Shown here: piece by piece, positions 16,970 through 25,404 of the stretch
Layout: every line of letters starts with the position of its first letter
How positions within the stretch are numbered: position 1 is the first letter of the stretch
The notes under the pieces: model-generated
Database searches by the model: none
What the model was told of the DNA's origin: nothing
The model's input: the letters and a program-made list of their open reading frames with translations, nothing else
Program-made: the position numbers and the translations under genes
Source of the DNA: Acinetobacter lwoffii
GTDB taxonomy: Bacteria > Pseudomonadota > Gammaproteobacteria > Pseudomonadales > Moraxellaceae
Length of the DNA: 64,000 nucleotides
Assembly (NCBI RefSeq): GCF_024129355.1
Contig: NZ_JAMXXP010000003.1
Span: 124,001-188,000, forward strand
Reading direction: 5' to 3'

Positions 16970-18355
16970 TCAAGACAAGATCAGACGTGAAAATTGCTTC
17001 GGCAATTCGGTCGGCCAGTGCAACTGATTAGACTGTTGCGCCAAAATTCCCTGCTGCTCCAGCCAGTGGTCAAATTCAGGAGCTGGTTTCAGTCCTAATA
17101 ACTGTCGAATATAAAGAACATCATGAAAGGAGGTCGTCTGATAGTTCAGCATCACATCATCTGAACCGGGAATCCCCATGATAAAATTCAATCCGGCATT
17201 GGCAAGCAAGGTCAGCAGTATATCCATATCATCCTGATCGGCATCGGCATGATTGGTGTAGCAAATATCACAGCCCATTGGCACACCGAGCAGCTTGCCA
17301 CAGAAATGATCTTCCAGCCCGGCCCGGATAATCTGCTTGCCGTTATACAGATATTCTGGCCCGATAAAGCCGACTACAGTATTGACCAGCAAGGGATTAA
17401 ACTTACGCGCCACGGCGTAGGCACGCGCTTCCAAAGTCTGCTGGTCCACGCCATGATGCCCATTGCTAGACAAGGCACTGCCCTGTCCGGTTTCAAAATA
17501 CATGACATTTTGGCCCACGGTGCCGCGTTGCAGGCTTAGAGCGGCTTCATAACCTTCCTGTAACAGCGCCAGATTGATGCCGAAACCGGTATTGGCTTTT
17601 TCGGTTCCCGCAATAGACTGAAACATTAAATCAATCGGAACATTTTTATTGGCGAGCTGAATGCCGGAAGTGATATGGGTCAAAACACAAGATTGAGTCG
17701 GAATATCATATTCCTGAATAACGTGATCGAGTAGTTTGAGCAGCTCAGTCAAATTCTGCAGATTATCTGTAGCTGGGTTGATTCCGATGACTGCATCACC
17801 ATTGCCGTACATCAGCCCATCCAGAATAGATGCAGAAATTCCCATCAAATCATCAGTCGGATGGTTCGGCTGCAAACGTGTCGACAGATGACCTTCCAGA
17901 CCAATGGTATTTCTAAAACGTGTGATTACACGACATTTTTTTGCCACCAGAATCAGATCCTGATTGCGCATAATTTTGCTCACTGCTGCGACCATTTCCG
18001 GAATCAAGCCCATTTTTAAAGCAGCAAGTTTTTCTGTGGTGGCATCTGCACTCAGCAGCCAGTTACGAAAATCCCCCACAGTAAAATGCGAGATCGGATA
18101 AAAGGCATCAGCATCATGTTCATCCAGAATCAGGCGGGTGATTTCATCATCTTCATAAGGAACCACTGCTTCTTGCAAAAACTGCTGTAACGGTACCTCT
18201 ACCAGACACATTTGTGCAGCGACACGCTCGGTTGCATCCACGGCCGCAATCCCTGCCAGCTGATCACCAGAACGTTCAGGCGTAGCCTTGGCCAATAAGG
18301 TTTTTAAATCCTCAAAGACATAATGCTGACTGGCCACATTGATCTGATACAGCAT
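16970..18355 (-). CDS. eutB: Ethanolamine ammonia-lyase large (heavy) subunit
   Basis: 461 residues, the catalytic TIM-barrel subunit of ethanolamine ammonia-lyase. Family-typical segments include GDQLAGIAA near the N-terminus, IGLEGHLSTRLQPNHPTDDLMGISASILDGLMYGNGDAVIGINPATD in the middle, and CDICYTNHADADQDDMDILLTLLANAG near the C-terminus, with no break. Length equals the usual 450-465. It follows the permease gene by 25 bases and precedes eutC by 9, forming an eat-eutB-eutC operon. Nitrogen (and possibly carbon) from ethanolamine is the expected output; acetaldehyde must be handled by genes elsewhere. Confidence 0.97.
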   Translation of the reverse strand: MLYQINVASQHYVFEDLKTLLAKATPERSGDQLAGIAAVDATERVAAQMCLVEVPLQQFLQEAVVPYEDDEITRLILDEHDADAFYPISHFTVGDFRNWLLSADATTEKLAALKMGLIPEMVAAVSKIMRNQDLILVAKKCRVITRFRNTIGLEGHLSTRLQPNHPTDDLMGISASILDGLMYGNGDAVIGINPATDNLQNLTELLKLLDHVIQEYDIPTQSCVLTHITSGIQLANKNVPIDLMFQSIAGTEKANTGFGINLALLQEGYEAALSLQRGTVGQNVMYFETGQGSALSSNGHHGVDQQTLEARAYAVARKFNPLLVNTVVGFIGPEYLYNGKQIIRAGLEDHFCGKLLGVPMGCDICYTNHADADQDDMDILLTLLANAGLNFIMGIPGSDDVMLNYQTTSFHDVLYIRQLLGLKPAPEFDHWLEQQGILAQQSNQLHWPTELPKQFSRLILS

Positions 18356-18380
18356 AAGCGTATTCTCCCTGCAAGATGGT

Positions 18381-19823
18381 TTATTTCAATTCCTTTTCTG
18401 CTGCCTCGATACGGACAAATTCTTCTTCCGGTGTACCGGCCACCAGATGATGACGGCTATACAGCAAGAAATAGAGAATCAGTGCCACGTAAATGGCAGC
18501 TGCCATTAGCCAGACTTTTGGATCGACCAAGAAGCCTGCGACCACTGCAATGGCTGCAAGCACTAAAGCAATCAATGCTGTGGCAATGCCGCCCGGTGCT
18601 TTATACGGACGTGCCAGATTTGGTCGAGACAGTTTAAGCTTGATGTAGGACATCATCATCAAGACATAGGAAATAGTGGCACCAAAGACCGCCATCAGAA
18701 TCAGCAAATCACCTTCACCCGAAAGGGATAACAGGAAGCCAATAATCCCTGGAATAATGATGGCCAAATAAGGTGCATGATTGCTGTTGGTTAAGGACAA
18801 TTTTTTCGGTAAATAACCGGCACGTGAGAGCGCAAAAATTTGACGGGAATAGGCATAGATAATCGAGAAGAAACTGGCAATCAGACCAGCGAGACCGACA
18901 AAATTCACGAAACTTGCCATCCAGGTATTGGCACCATAGACCGCCACCAAGGCATCCACCAGCGGTGCACCGGAATTTTTCAGCGTATCTGCACCTGCTG
19001 CGCCAGGACCGAGTAATAAAATACTTAGCGCAAAGAATGCCAGAATCAGCATGGAACCAATCAGGCCACGCGGCAAGGATTTGGCTGGCTCTTTGGCTTC
19101 CTCGGCTGCGAGTGGCACCCCTTCAACTGCCAGAAAAAACCAGATCGCATAAGGCACTGCTGCCTAGATGCCCAGATAGCCCAATGGCAGGAAACTGCTT
19201 GCACCCGCCGCTTCCGTACTGACCGCAATATCAAACAGGTTTGCACTATTAAAATGAGGCAACATGCCAAAGATAAACACCATCAAGGCAACCGCAGCAA
19301 TTGCGGTAATCACAAACATGATCTTGAGTGCTTCACCTGCACCTTTCAGATGCAAGCCCATAAAAACCAGATAGCTCACCAGATAAATGATCCAGCCGCC
19401 AATACCAAACAAGGCTTCGCAATAGGCACCAATGAAACAGGCAATTGCTGCCGGAGCAATGGCATATTCAATCAGGATGGCACTCCCGGTCAGATAGCCG
19501 CCAAAGGGACCAAAAGCAGTACGAGCAAAACTGTAACCCCCACCTGCAGTCGGCAGCATGGTCGACATTTCGGACATGGCCAGACACATACACAGATACA
19601 TGAATGCCACCACAATGGTCGCAATAAACATGCCTCCCCACCCCCCCTGTGCCAAACCAAAATTCCAGCCAGCGAAGTCACCGGAAATCACATACGCGAC
19701 CCCCAGACCGACGAGAAGCAGCCAACCTACGGCGCCTTTCTTGAGCTGGCGCAAGGCAAAATAATCTTCTTGTACTGCTGTTTCAGTCACACTGGTATCA
19801 ATCACACTTTTTGACTCTGACAT
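18381..19823 (-). pseudogene. eat: Ethanolamine permease (eat), interrupted by one in-frame TAG
   Basis: APC-superfamily ethanolamine permease. From ATG 19823 the frame reads 219 codons (MSESKSVIDTSVTE ... FLPLGYLGI), meets TAG at 19164-19166, and continues in the same frame with AAVPYAIWFFLAVEGVPLAAEEAKEPAKSLPRG to the normal stop at 18381. The total of 480 codons fits the intact family, and the family expects an aromatic residue (Trp or Phe) at the stop position, so one G-to-A change TGG to TAG would explain it. Both halves are otherwise well preserved, so the event is recent, or a sequencing error. If real, the protein would lose about half of its 12 helices and the downstream eutBC might suffer polarity. 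Confidence 0.85.
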
Positions 19824-19972
19824 AGCAACCTCGTTGTTTTTATCGTTGTTCCCTGAAGATATGCATAAGCCATACCGGTTCCGCAGGCTTTAGTGAAGAC
19901 AGTTGAGACGCTGCCTTTCAGCGATGAAATGCGTTATAATTATCCACCTTCTCATTTATACACCCGAGTTAT

Positions 19973-20395
19973 ATGGCGTATCGTCAACAAAGTGTATCGC
20001 TTGATCTTGATACTGACGTCACACATCAATGTACGCTGCACTACAGCCGTGATCAGCATCTGATTGGAATTATTGAATTCAGCAAGCCAAGCTTCCTGCT
20101 TCGCTGGCAGGATCTGGAATATTTCCGTCGTCGTACCGAAGAATTTTCCGTGATGCCTTTTCCGGACTGTGTCAATGCGATGATTATAGATATTCGAGAT
20201 GTAACGGCATGGCTGGATAATGAAGTACCGATTATTCCATGGCGCTTACTGGAAGAAGACTGTCCAGTGCGTCTGGTAGTGCCTGCAGACCGTATTGAAC
20301 ACTATGCAGGATTCTTTGAACCGACCTGGCTCAGCCCCGATGTCGAAACCGCCATTCAGGAAATCCGTGAATCCATGGATATGTTTGTGCATTAA
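19973..20395 (+). CDS. Hypothetical soluble protein (140 aa)
   Basis: MAYRQQSVSLDLDTDV..., an acidic soluble protein with many aromatic residues (RWQDLEYFRRRTEEFSVMPF) and no signal or membrane segment. It reads like a compact alpha/beta domain (VNAMIIDIRDVTAWLDNEVPIIPWRLLEEDCPVRLVVP). A TATAAT-like -10 lies about 35 bases before the ATG. It has its own terminator and its neighbours (eut operon, IS relic) give no hint. No named family recognised. Confidence 0.8.
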   Translation: MAYRQQSVSLDLDTDVTHQCTLHYSRDQHLIGIIEFSKPSFLLRWQDLEYFRRRTEEFSVMPFPDCVNAMIIDIRDVTAWLDNEVPIIPWRLLEEDCPVRLVVPADRIEHYAGFFEPTWLSPDVETAIQEIRESMDMFVH

Positions 20396-20471
20396 GCTTG
20401 AATCGAAAAAACCTCCTCAATGGGTAATACTTTCAACTTAAGTATTTGAATCATTGTGGAATTTATTAGAG

Positions 20472-20505
20472 AATCCGATGTCAGGTTTGGCATCGGATTT
20501 TTTAT
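20472..20505 (+). terminator. Intrinsic terminator
   Basis: AATCCGATG / CATCGGATT stem (9 bp) with a 10-base loop, followed by TTTTTTA. Confidence 0.85.
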
Positions 20506-20584
20506 GCTATTTCAGCAGGATATTCTAGATCTTAATAATCTGTTTAATCTCTCAAATCTGAGTACTTTTATTTAAAATATCCCT

Positions 20585-21000
20585 ATTGATTGGGTCGAGT
20601 TCACATTCAGGTTGAGCAGTTCCGCGACTATTCGCAGGCGGAGCTTGCCTGCAGACTAGGTAATTTGGCTGGTTCTTGGAATTGCGATTTTCCGTGCTGT
20701 CCTCATCCATGAAGCAGCAAGAAGACTCAATATTTGCGCTCAGTGGTTAGCCTATTATGACTTGCTGACGCGCATTAGTCTAACCAAAGCACGTAAACAT
20801 CTTGGTGCAGATCCTGTGGAGTGGCTATTTCACCAGACCGGTCAGCACTAGGGACACGAGCGTTACCCAGCTGATCATGGGAGACTTCTATCGGAACTTA
20901 GATCAGGGATAGGTAGTTTGTTTTTGGAGAAGCATTCGAAGCCTACAAGGCCTCGAACAGTTAAGATGTCAAAAAACCGTTATCCCCTAGATATCACAAT
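20585..21000 (+). pseudogene. Decayed, internally deleted IS4-type transposase remnant
   Basis: One continuous reading frame from 20585 recalls the IS4 N-terminal domain: SSSATIRRRSLPAD, stop, VIWLVLGIAIFRA, HEAARRLNICAQWLAYYD, LTKARKHLGADPVEWLFHQTGQH, stop, GHERYPADHG. The two interruptions are TAG codons at 20657 and 20849. In the same frame it then jumps straight to what looks like the C-terminal end of such a transposase (KPTRPRTVKMSKNRYPLD, about 20930-20990). The catalytic DDE core is missing, so about 70 per cent of the gene is deleted. No complete inverted repeats or target duplication were recognised. The element is an old non-mobile relic. Confidence 0.7.
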
Positions 21001-21065
21001 CCCGCTCCTGTTAAGAGAACCGCATTGCCTTCAAGCAGGAGCTTTTGCTCATAAATCCTTCAGCC

Positions 21066-21827
21066 TTACCAGTAATTCTCGACCGCGATATTACCTTCAC
21101 CACGACGGTTCATGGTCAGGCCACGGGCTTTTAAAGCTTCTTTGGTATCATCGACCATATCCGGGTTACCACAAAGCATGACATGCGTCGTTTCCGGATT
21201 AAGCGCGATACCTGCTGCCTTTTCCAGCTCACCATTGGCAATCAGAATCGGTAAACGGTCGTGCAAAGGTGCATCGGGTTCACGGGTAATAATCGGGATA
21301 AATTTAAAACCAGTATGTCCTTCGCCAAAGGTTTCAGCGATTTCCTGAATTCGGTCCACATAAGCAAGTTCCGCCCGGGTGCGCACACTATAAACCAAAT
21401 TGATTTTTTCGTATTTGCTCCAGGTTTCAAAGTCTTGCAACATGCAGATAAACGGTGCCAGCCCCGTGCCGGTACCCAGTAACCATAGGTCTTTAGGCAA
21501 AGGCAATTGATAACGTGCCAGAGTCAGATAACCATAAGGAATTTTTTCCAGATGCAGCTCATCCCCTACTTTGAGGTGCTGTAAATTGGAGGTAAATTTA
21601 CCTTCAGGAACGACAATCGAGAAAAACTCCAGAGTTTCATCAAAAGGAGATGACACCACCGAATAGGCACGAACCACCAGTTCATCCCCCACTTGCAAAC
21701 CAATACGCGCAAACTGCCCTGCAGTAAATTTGAAATGTGCCGGGCGTGTCATCGTAAAACTAAATAATGTATTGGTCCAACGGTGTACAGATAAAACTTT
21801 TTCTCGGGTAAATTTTTCAATTGACAT
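21066..21827 (-). CDS. fpr: Ferredoxin--NADP+ reductase
   Basis: 253-residue FAD enzyme exchanging electrons between NADPH and ferredoxin/flavodoxin. Start ATG 21827 (MSIEKFTREKVLSVHRWTNTLFSF) fits the family; the frame is open 16 codons further but without a Shine-Dalgarno. The FAD motif RAYSVVSSP is at about residue 50, the NADPH loop GTGTGLAPF at about 115, and the C-terminus ends VENYW, the aromatic tail typical of subclass-I bacterial FPRs. It is divergent from a LysR-type regulator, 86 bases apart, the arrangement of fprA and finR in Pseudomonas, where FinR activates fpr under oxidative stress. Confidence 0.95.
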   Translation of the reverse strand: MSIEKFTREKVLSVHRWTNTLFSFTMTRPAHFKFTAGQFARIGLQVGDELVVRAYSVVSSPFDETLEFFSIVVPEGKFTSNLQHLKVGDELHLEKIPYGYLTLARYQLPLPKDLWLLGTGTGLAPFICMLQDFETWSKYEKINLVYSVRTRAELAYVDRIQEIAETFGEGHTGFKFIPIITREPDAPLHDRLPILIANGELEKAAGIALNPETTHVMLCGNPDMVDDTKEALKARGLTMNRRGEGNIAVENYW

Positions 21828-21913
21828 GATTTCAACGTGGCATGAAAGACTGCGCTCATGGTAGCATGGCAACATAATTTATTAATATTTTTTTAAATGT
21901 TAAGGCTCTACTC
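21828..21913. promoter_or_regulatory. Shared regulatory region of fpr and the LysR regulator
   Basis: 86-base divergent intergenic region, AT-rich near the LysR start, holding both promoters and presumably the LysR operator. No motif is certain by eye. Confidence 0.45.
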
Positions 21914-22792
21914 ATGCGCATGACTTTACGCCAATTGGCTGTTTTTGTAGCAGTGGCACAAGAGGGTACCGTAACGAAGGCTAGCGATGCCGTCAAGCTT
22001 ACACAAAGTGCGGCTAGTATGGCTTTAGCAGATCTGGAAGATGGTCTGGGTGCTCCACTATTTGACCGTCTAGGCAAACGTTTACAGCTAAATGACCTGG
22101 GGCGCTTTCTTCTCCCTCAAGCCCTGGAAATTTTAGGCCGCTGTGAATCCTTTGAACAAGTTGCTAAAGGTGAGCTTCAAAGTATCGATTTACGTTTAGG
22201 TGCAACCCTGACGATTTCAGATTACCTGATTCCTGACCTGATGGCCGATTTCTTGAAAATCAAGCCGCAAGCACATTTACAGCTTCAAGTCGGTAATACT
22301 CGTCAAATGATTGAAGCGGTGAATCAGTTCCAGCTGGATCTTGCCTTAATTGAAGGTTCCTGTCATCTGCCACAGCTCCAATGTATCCATTGGCGTGATG
22401 ATGAGCTGGCCGTGTGCTGTGCGCCGGATCATCCTCTTGCGCAATTGAACCGTGAACTAACCGCTGAAGATTTCAAATCTGTAGAATGGATTTTGCGTGA
22501 AGAAGGTTCAGGTACCCGTGAGGTGTTTGACAATGCCATTTTAAAAGATGTGCCGGATGCCAATATCCGTCTAACACTCGGTCATAATGAGGCGATTTTA
22601 AAAATCGTAGCGGGCGGAATCGGCATGTCCTGTATTTCCAAACTTGCGATTGAGCCTTTACGTGAAAAAGGTCAATTGGTAATTCTGGATACACCATTCT
22701 GGTCGCTGACTCGTCCTCTGTTTATGCTGGTACATCGCCAGAAATATCAGGGCCCAGGTCTAAGAGCCTTTATGAATTTTTGTGAAAGCTAA
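21914..22792 (+). CDS. LysR-type transcriptional regulator, FinR-like
   Basis: 292 residues. An N-terminal winged HTH at residues 1-60 (RQLAVFVAVAQEGTVTKASDAVKLTQSAASMALADLEDGLGAPLFDR) is followed by a LysR substrate-binding domain from about 90. It faces fpr across an 86-base intergenic region, which by synteny with Pseudomonas finR-fprA suggests that it controls fpr in response to redox stress. LysR boxes (T-N11-A) should lie in 21828-21913, but I cannot assign one securely. The effector is unknown. Confidence 0.9.
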   Translation: MRMTLRQLAVFVAVAQEGTVTKASDAVKLTQSAASMALADLEDGLGAPLFDRLGKRLQLNDLGRFLLPQALEILGRCESFEQVAKGELQSIDLRLGATLTISDYLIPDLMADFLKIKPQAHLQLQVGNTRQMIEAVNQFQLDLALIEGSCHLPQLQCIHWRDDELAVCCAPDHPLAQLNRELTAEDFKSVEWILREEGSGTREVFDNAILKDVPDANIRLTLGHNEAILKIVAGGIGMSCISKLAIEPLREKGQLVILDTPFWSLTRPLFMLVHRQKYQGPGLRAFMNFCES

Positions 22793-22797
22793 AATAT

Positions 22798-22824
22798 TAA
22801 AAGCACCGTAAGGTGCTTTTTTTA
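22798..22824 (+). terminator. Terminator after the LysR gene
   Basis: AAGCACC - GTA - AGGTGCTT followed by seven T, just after the stop codon; convergent with the cold-shock/Excalibur gene. Confidence 0.85.
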
Positions 22825-22831
22825 TGATTCA

Positions 22832-23554
22832 TCAAAACTGACTTTCACATGGTATCCCATCGCCGTCACCATCCATTTTGGTATTGGGACAGTTACGAAT
22901 AAAAAATAATGCTTCCTCATAAGAACGCATCTGACTACAGTGCTCTCGACCATCACATTTAAATTGAGATACAGATGGCGAAGCCGTTTCTGAAGTTTTC
23001 GGATTAACTGGGTTACTTTGGCTTCTTAATTCAGTGCCGCGATTTTCCAGGTTCTTTCTGCCCTGTTCAGATAATCCTTGCATAGGTAAATCACCTTGCG
23101 CTGCTCGCTGCTCAGCGACAATTCGTTGCTGCTCTACCATCAGTCCTTCAAGCTTTTGCTGTTTTTGAACTTGGTAGCTTTGGTATTTGTTATAAACAAG
23201 AACAGCAAGAATCACAATAATCACCAGTCCTGATATTGTGATTATTTTTGATGTAGTTGATGATTTTTTCTTTTCATAACGTGGAGAGGCTTTGGTTTCA
23301 ATATCTTCATGTAGATCATTATTTTGTGCAACAGACATCGTTGCTTTAACATCCAAGCGAACAATATGGTCCGCCTTAAACTTTCCATTATCTTCCACAA
23401 TTAAAAACTTTAATTTTTCCCCAATTCTTGGCGGAACATTTTTATTGGGAAAGTCTTTGACATGGAAAAATAAATCTTTAGATTGCCCTTCGATCTGAAT
23501 AAAACCAAAACCACGATCTTCGTTATAGGTTTTGATTTTCCCCTCTTGAAACAT
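22832..23554 (-). CDS. Membrane-anchored protein with N-terminal cold-shock domain and C-terminal Excalibur domain
   Basis: 240 residues. Residues 1-65 are a cold-shock/OB domain (KIKTYNEDRGFGFIQIEG, with RNP1-like GFGFI and RNP2-like DLFFHVKDF). A membrane helix follows at about 103-122 (IITISGLVIIVILAVLVY), then a Lys/Gln-rich helical stretch and a low-complexity linker. Residues about 195-240 are a Cys-containing Excalibur-type calcium-binding domain (GDGDGIPCE), with CDGREHCSQMRSYEEALFFIRNCP before it. The topology puts the nucleic-acid-like domain in the cytosol and the Excalibur domain outside. Function is unknown. It is the first of three nearby genes with cold-shock-type N-termini. 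Confidence 0.85.
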   Translation of the reverse strand: MFQEGKIKTYNEDRGFGFIQIEGQSKDLFFHVKDFPNKNVPPRIGEKLKFLIVEDNGKFKADHIVRLDVKATMSVAQNNDLHEDIETKASPRYEKKKSSTTSKIITISGLVIIVILAVLVYNKYQSYQVQKQQKLEGLMVEQQRIVAEQRAAQGDLPMQGLSEQGRKNLENRGTELRSQSNPVNPKTSETASPSVSQFKCDGREHCSQMRSYEEALFFIRNCPNTKMDGDGDGIPCESQF

Positions 23555-23715
23555 AATTCGCTCTTATCTTTAATATTTTTTATGATTGTAATCAAAAAGA
23601 GACTGAAAAGCTTTTGTAAAATTCTCTAAAGCAGAAACACAAAAACTAGAAGTGCCTCTTATAGAAAAAGAAGAGATCCCAAGTTAAAAGTAAAAAATTA
23701 AAATTTCTTTTTTAT

Positions 23716-24075
23716 TTATACTTCGCCAAAAATCATAAACCCAACAGCTGATACCAATGCCAGCCATAGGGTCGGACTAAAGAAAAGTGAATTACGTACC
23801 GGAACAGGGACTGTGGGTGCCAAGGATTGCAAGGCGACGACTTCTGGCACAAATTCATCCTGCACTTTAATATCCAAGCGTACCAAGTTGTCTAAGGTCA
23901 TGCGTTCTTGTTGGGAAATGATTCTAAATTTAAGCCGCTCTCCAATTTGTGGCTCAATTTCAGGCGAAGGTAAATCCTGTAGCTTGAAACTTAACTCTTG
24001 AGCTTCCCCTATCAACTCCAAAGTACCCATACCACGTTCGGAATCGTAAGTTTTAATTTTTCCATCCGTAAACAT
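23716..24075 (-). CDS. Degenerate cold-shock-like protein with C-terminal membrane helix
   Basis: 119 residues. Start ATG 24075 (MFTDGKIKTYDSERGMGTLELIG) is chosen by alignment with the neighbours; eight more codons are open upstream. The RNP motifs are lost: GFGFI is replaced by GMGTLEL and the FFH-type motif by LSFKLQDL, so single-strand nucleic acid binding is doubtful although the fold is kept. A C-terminal helix (about residues 95-117, SLFFSPTLWLALVSAVGFMIFG) anchors it. It is a paralogue of the genes at either side, in which the aromatic residues have been lost. Function unknown. Confidence 0.75.
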   Translation of the reverse strand: MFTDGKIKTYDSERGMGTLELIGEAQELSFKLQDLPSPEIEPQIGERLKFRIISQQERMTLDNLVRLDIKVQDEFVPEVVALQSLAPTVPVPVRNSLFFSPTLWLALVSAVGFMIFGEV

Positions 24076-24203
24076 GACATTTATCTCTATAGAATTCATT
24101 TAATTTGTATTCTAAGCCAAAGGAAATGTTCAGCATTGTTGCTGTTTGGTGGATTTTTTATGTGTTGTCTGTCTCTTTAAATATATAAGCGGTAGTGCTA
24201 TAA

Positions 24204-24229
24204 AAAAAGAGGCTTGAAAGCCTCTTTTA
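24204..24229 (-). terminator. Terminator after the third cold-shock gene
   Basis: AAAAGAGGCTT - GAA - AGCCTCTTTT with T-run on the minus strand, after the stop at 24268. Confidence 0.85.
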
Positions 24230-24267
24230 GAATGTAACCAAACACTATTAAGTATGAGAATAATCCA

Positions 24268-24561
24268 TTAACCACGGAAGTTGTTTAACAATGCCGATGT
24301 AATTGATTTATTGTGTGTTGCCACTTTGGTTTTTTTAGCTTTCTTTGAGTTGTCTTCGACACGTTCAATCTTAATCGCTTTATACTTATCGCCATTTTCA
24401 ACAACATTAAATTTCACGCGTTCATTGCGTTTTGGCTCGCCTTCTGCCGCAGGGAAGTCTGAAATATGGAAGAATACATCTCCCTCAGCGCAGCCAATAA
24501 AACCGAAACCTTTGGCAGGGTCATACTGTTTAATTTTGCCCTGATACAATTCATCTTTCAT
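24268..24561 (-). CDS. Cold-shock-domain protein with basic C-terminal tail
   Basis: 97 residues. The first 65 are a regular cold-shock domain: KIKQYDPAKGFGFIGCAEGDVFFHISDFP, with intact RNP1 (GFGFI) and RNP2 (VFFHI), followed by a tail rich in Lys/Ser/Asn (NSKKAKKTKVATHNKSITS). It is probably cytosolic and RNA/ssDNA binding, like CspA proteins. Start ATG 24561 is followed by MKDELYQGKIK, a few residues longer than canonical CspA. Single gene with its own terminator. Confidence 0.9.
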   Translation of the reverse strand: MKDELYQGKIKQYDPAKGFGFIGCAEGDVFFHISDFPAAEGEPKRNERVKFNVVENGDKYKAIKIERVEDNSKKAKKTKVATHNKSITSALLNNFRG

Positions 24562-24601
24562 GCTATTGTCCTATCCTGAAAATGCCCTGTCTACATTATA
24601 T

Positions 24602-24630
24602 AAAAAAGAGGCTGTAGTAGCCCCTTTTTT
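24602..24630 (-). terminator. Terminator after upp
   Basis: AAAAAAGAGGCT - GTAGT - AGCCCCTTTTTT hairpin, read on the minus strand after the upp stop at 24646. Confidence 0.85.
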
Positions 24631-24645
24631 CATCATATTCAAAAA

Positions 24646-25281
24646 TTAGTCTTTTTGAACTGAACCAAAGATTTTATCGCCAGCATCGCCAAGACCTGGA
24701 ACGATATAACCATTTTCATTTAAGCCATTATCGATAGAAGCAGTAAAAATCACAACATCCGGATGCGTAGCTTCTACACGCTTAATGCCTTCTGGTGCAG
24801 CAACCAGAACCATCACACGAATGTCTTTACAGCCGCTGGCTTTCAATACATCAATTGCAGCCACTAAAGAAGAACCTGTCGCCAACATTGGATCAATGAT
24901 CATCGCGATACGGTTTTGTACGTCTGGAACCAGTTTTTTATAATAGGTACGTGCTTCCAGAGTTTCTTCATCACGCTCTAAACCAAGTACCGATACTTTT
25001 GCACTTGGAATCAGGTTCAGGAAACCGTCAAGCATGCCAATACCGGCACGTAGAATTGGTACAACGGTGATTTTTTTACCCGCAATACGGTCAACTGTAA
25101 CAGCACCATTCCAGCCATCAATATCATGTTCAACCATTGGCAGGTCTTTGGTTGCTTCATAAGTTAGAAGCATGGTCACTTCTTGAGCTAACTCACGAAA
25201 ATTCTTGGTACTGATATCTGCACGACGGAGTAAACCAAGCTTATGTCGAATGAGTGGATGACGGATTTCATGGATTGCCAC
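24646..25281 (-). CDS. upp: Uracil phosphoribosyltransferase
   Basis: 211-residue pyrimidine-salvage enzyme making UMP from uracil and PRPP. Family length is about 208-210. The PRPP-binding loop reads [18 protein letters not shown] (about residues 125-142), and the uracil-binding region [16 protein letters not shown] is at about 195-208, both intact. It is a single gene between the nuo operon and the cold-shock genes, with terminators on both sides. Confidence 0.97.
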   Translation of the reverse strand: MAIHEIRHPLIRHKLGLLRRADISTKNFRELAQEVTMLLTYEATKDLPMVEHDIDGWNGAVTVDRIAGKKITVVPILRAGIGMLDGFLNLIPSAKVSVLGLERDEETLEARTYYKKLVPDVQNRIAMIIDPMLATGSSLVAAIDVLKASGCKDIRVMVLVAAPEGIKRVEATHPDVVIFTASIDNGLNENGYIVPGLGDAGDKIFGSVQKD

Positions 25282-25348
25282 GGGAGAACACCTAAAAGGT
25301 TAAAGATAAATTTCCGCTATTATAAAGGCTTTTATTGATTTGTATAAA

Positions 25349-25380
25349 TAAAAAAGCCCCCAATCATGGAGGCTTTTTTG
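25349..25380 (-). terminator. Terminator of the nuo operon
   Basis: On the minus strand AAAAAAGCCTCC - ATGATT - GGGGGCTTTTTT, 25 bases after the nuoN stop. Confidence 0.85.
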
Positions 25381-25404
25381 TAATAACGTCAATCTTTGCA
25401 GATA

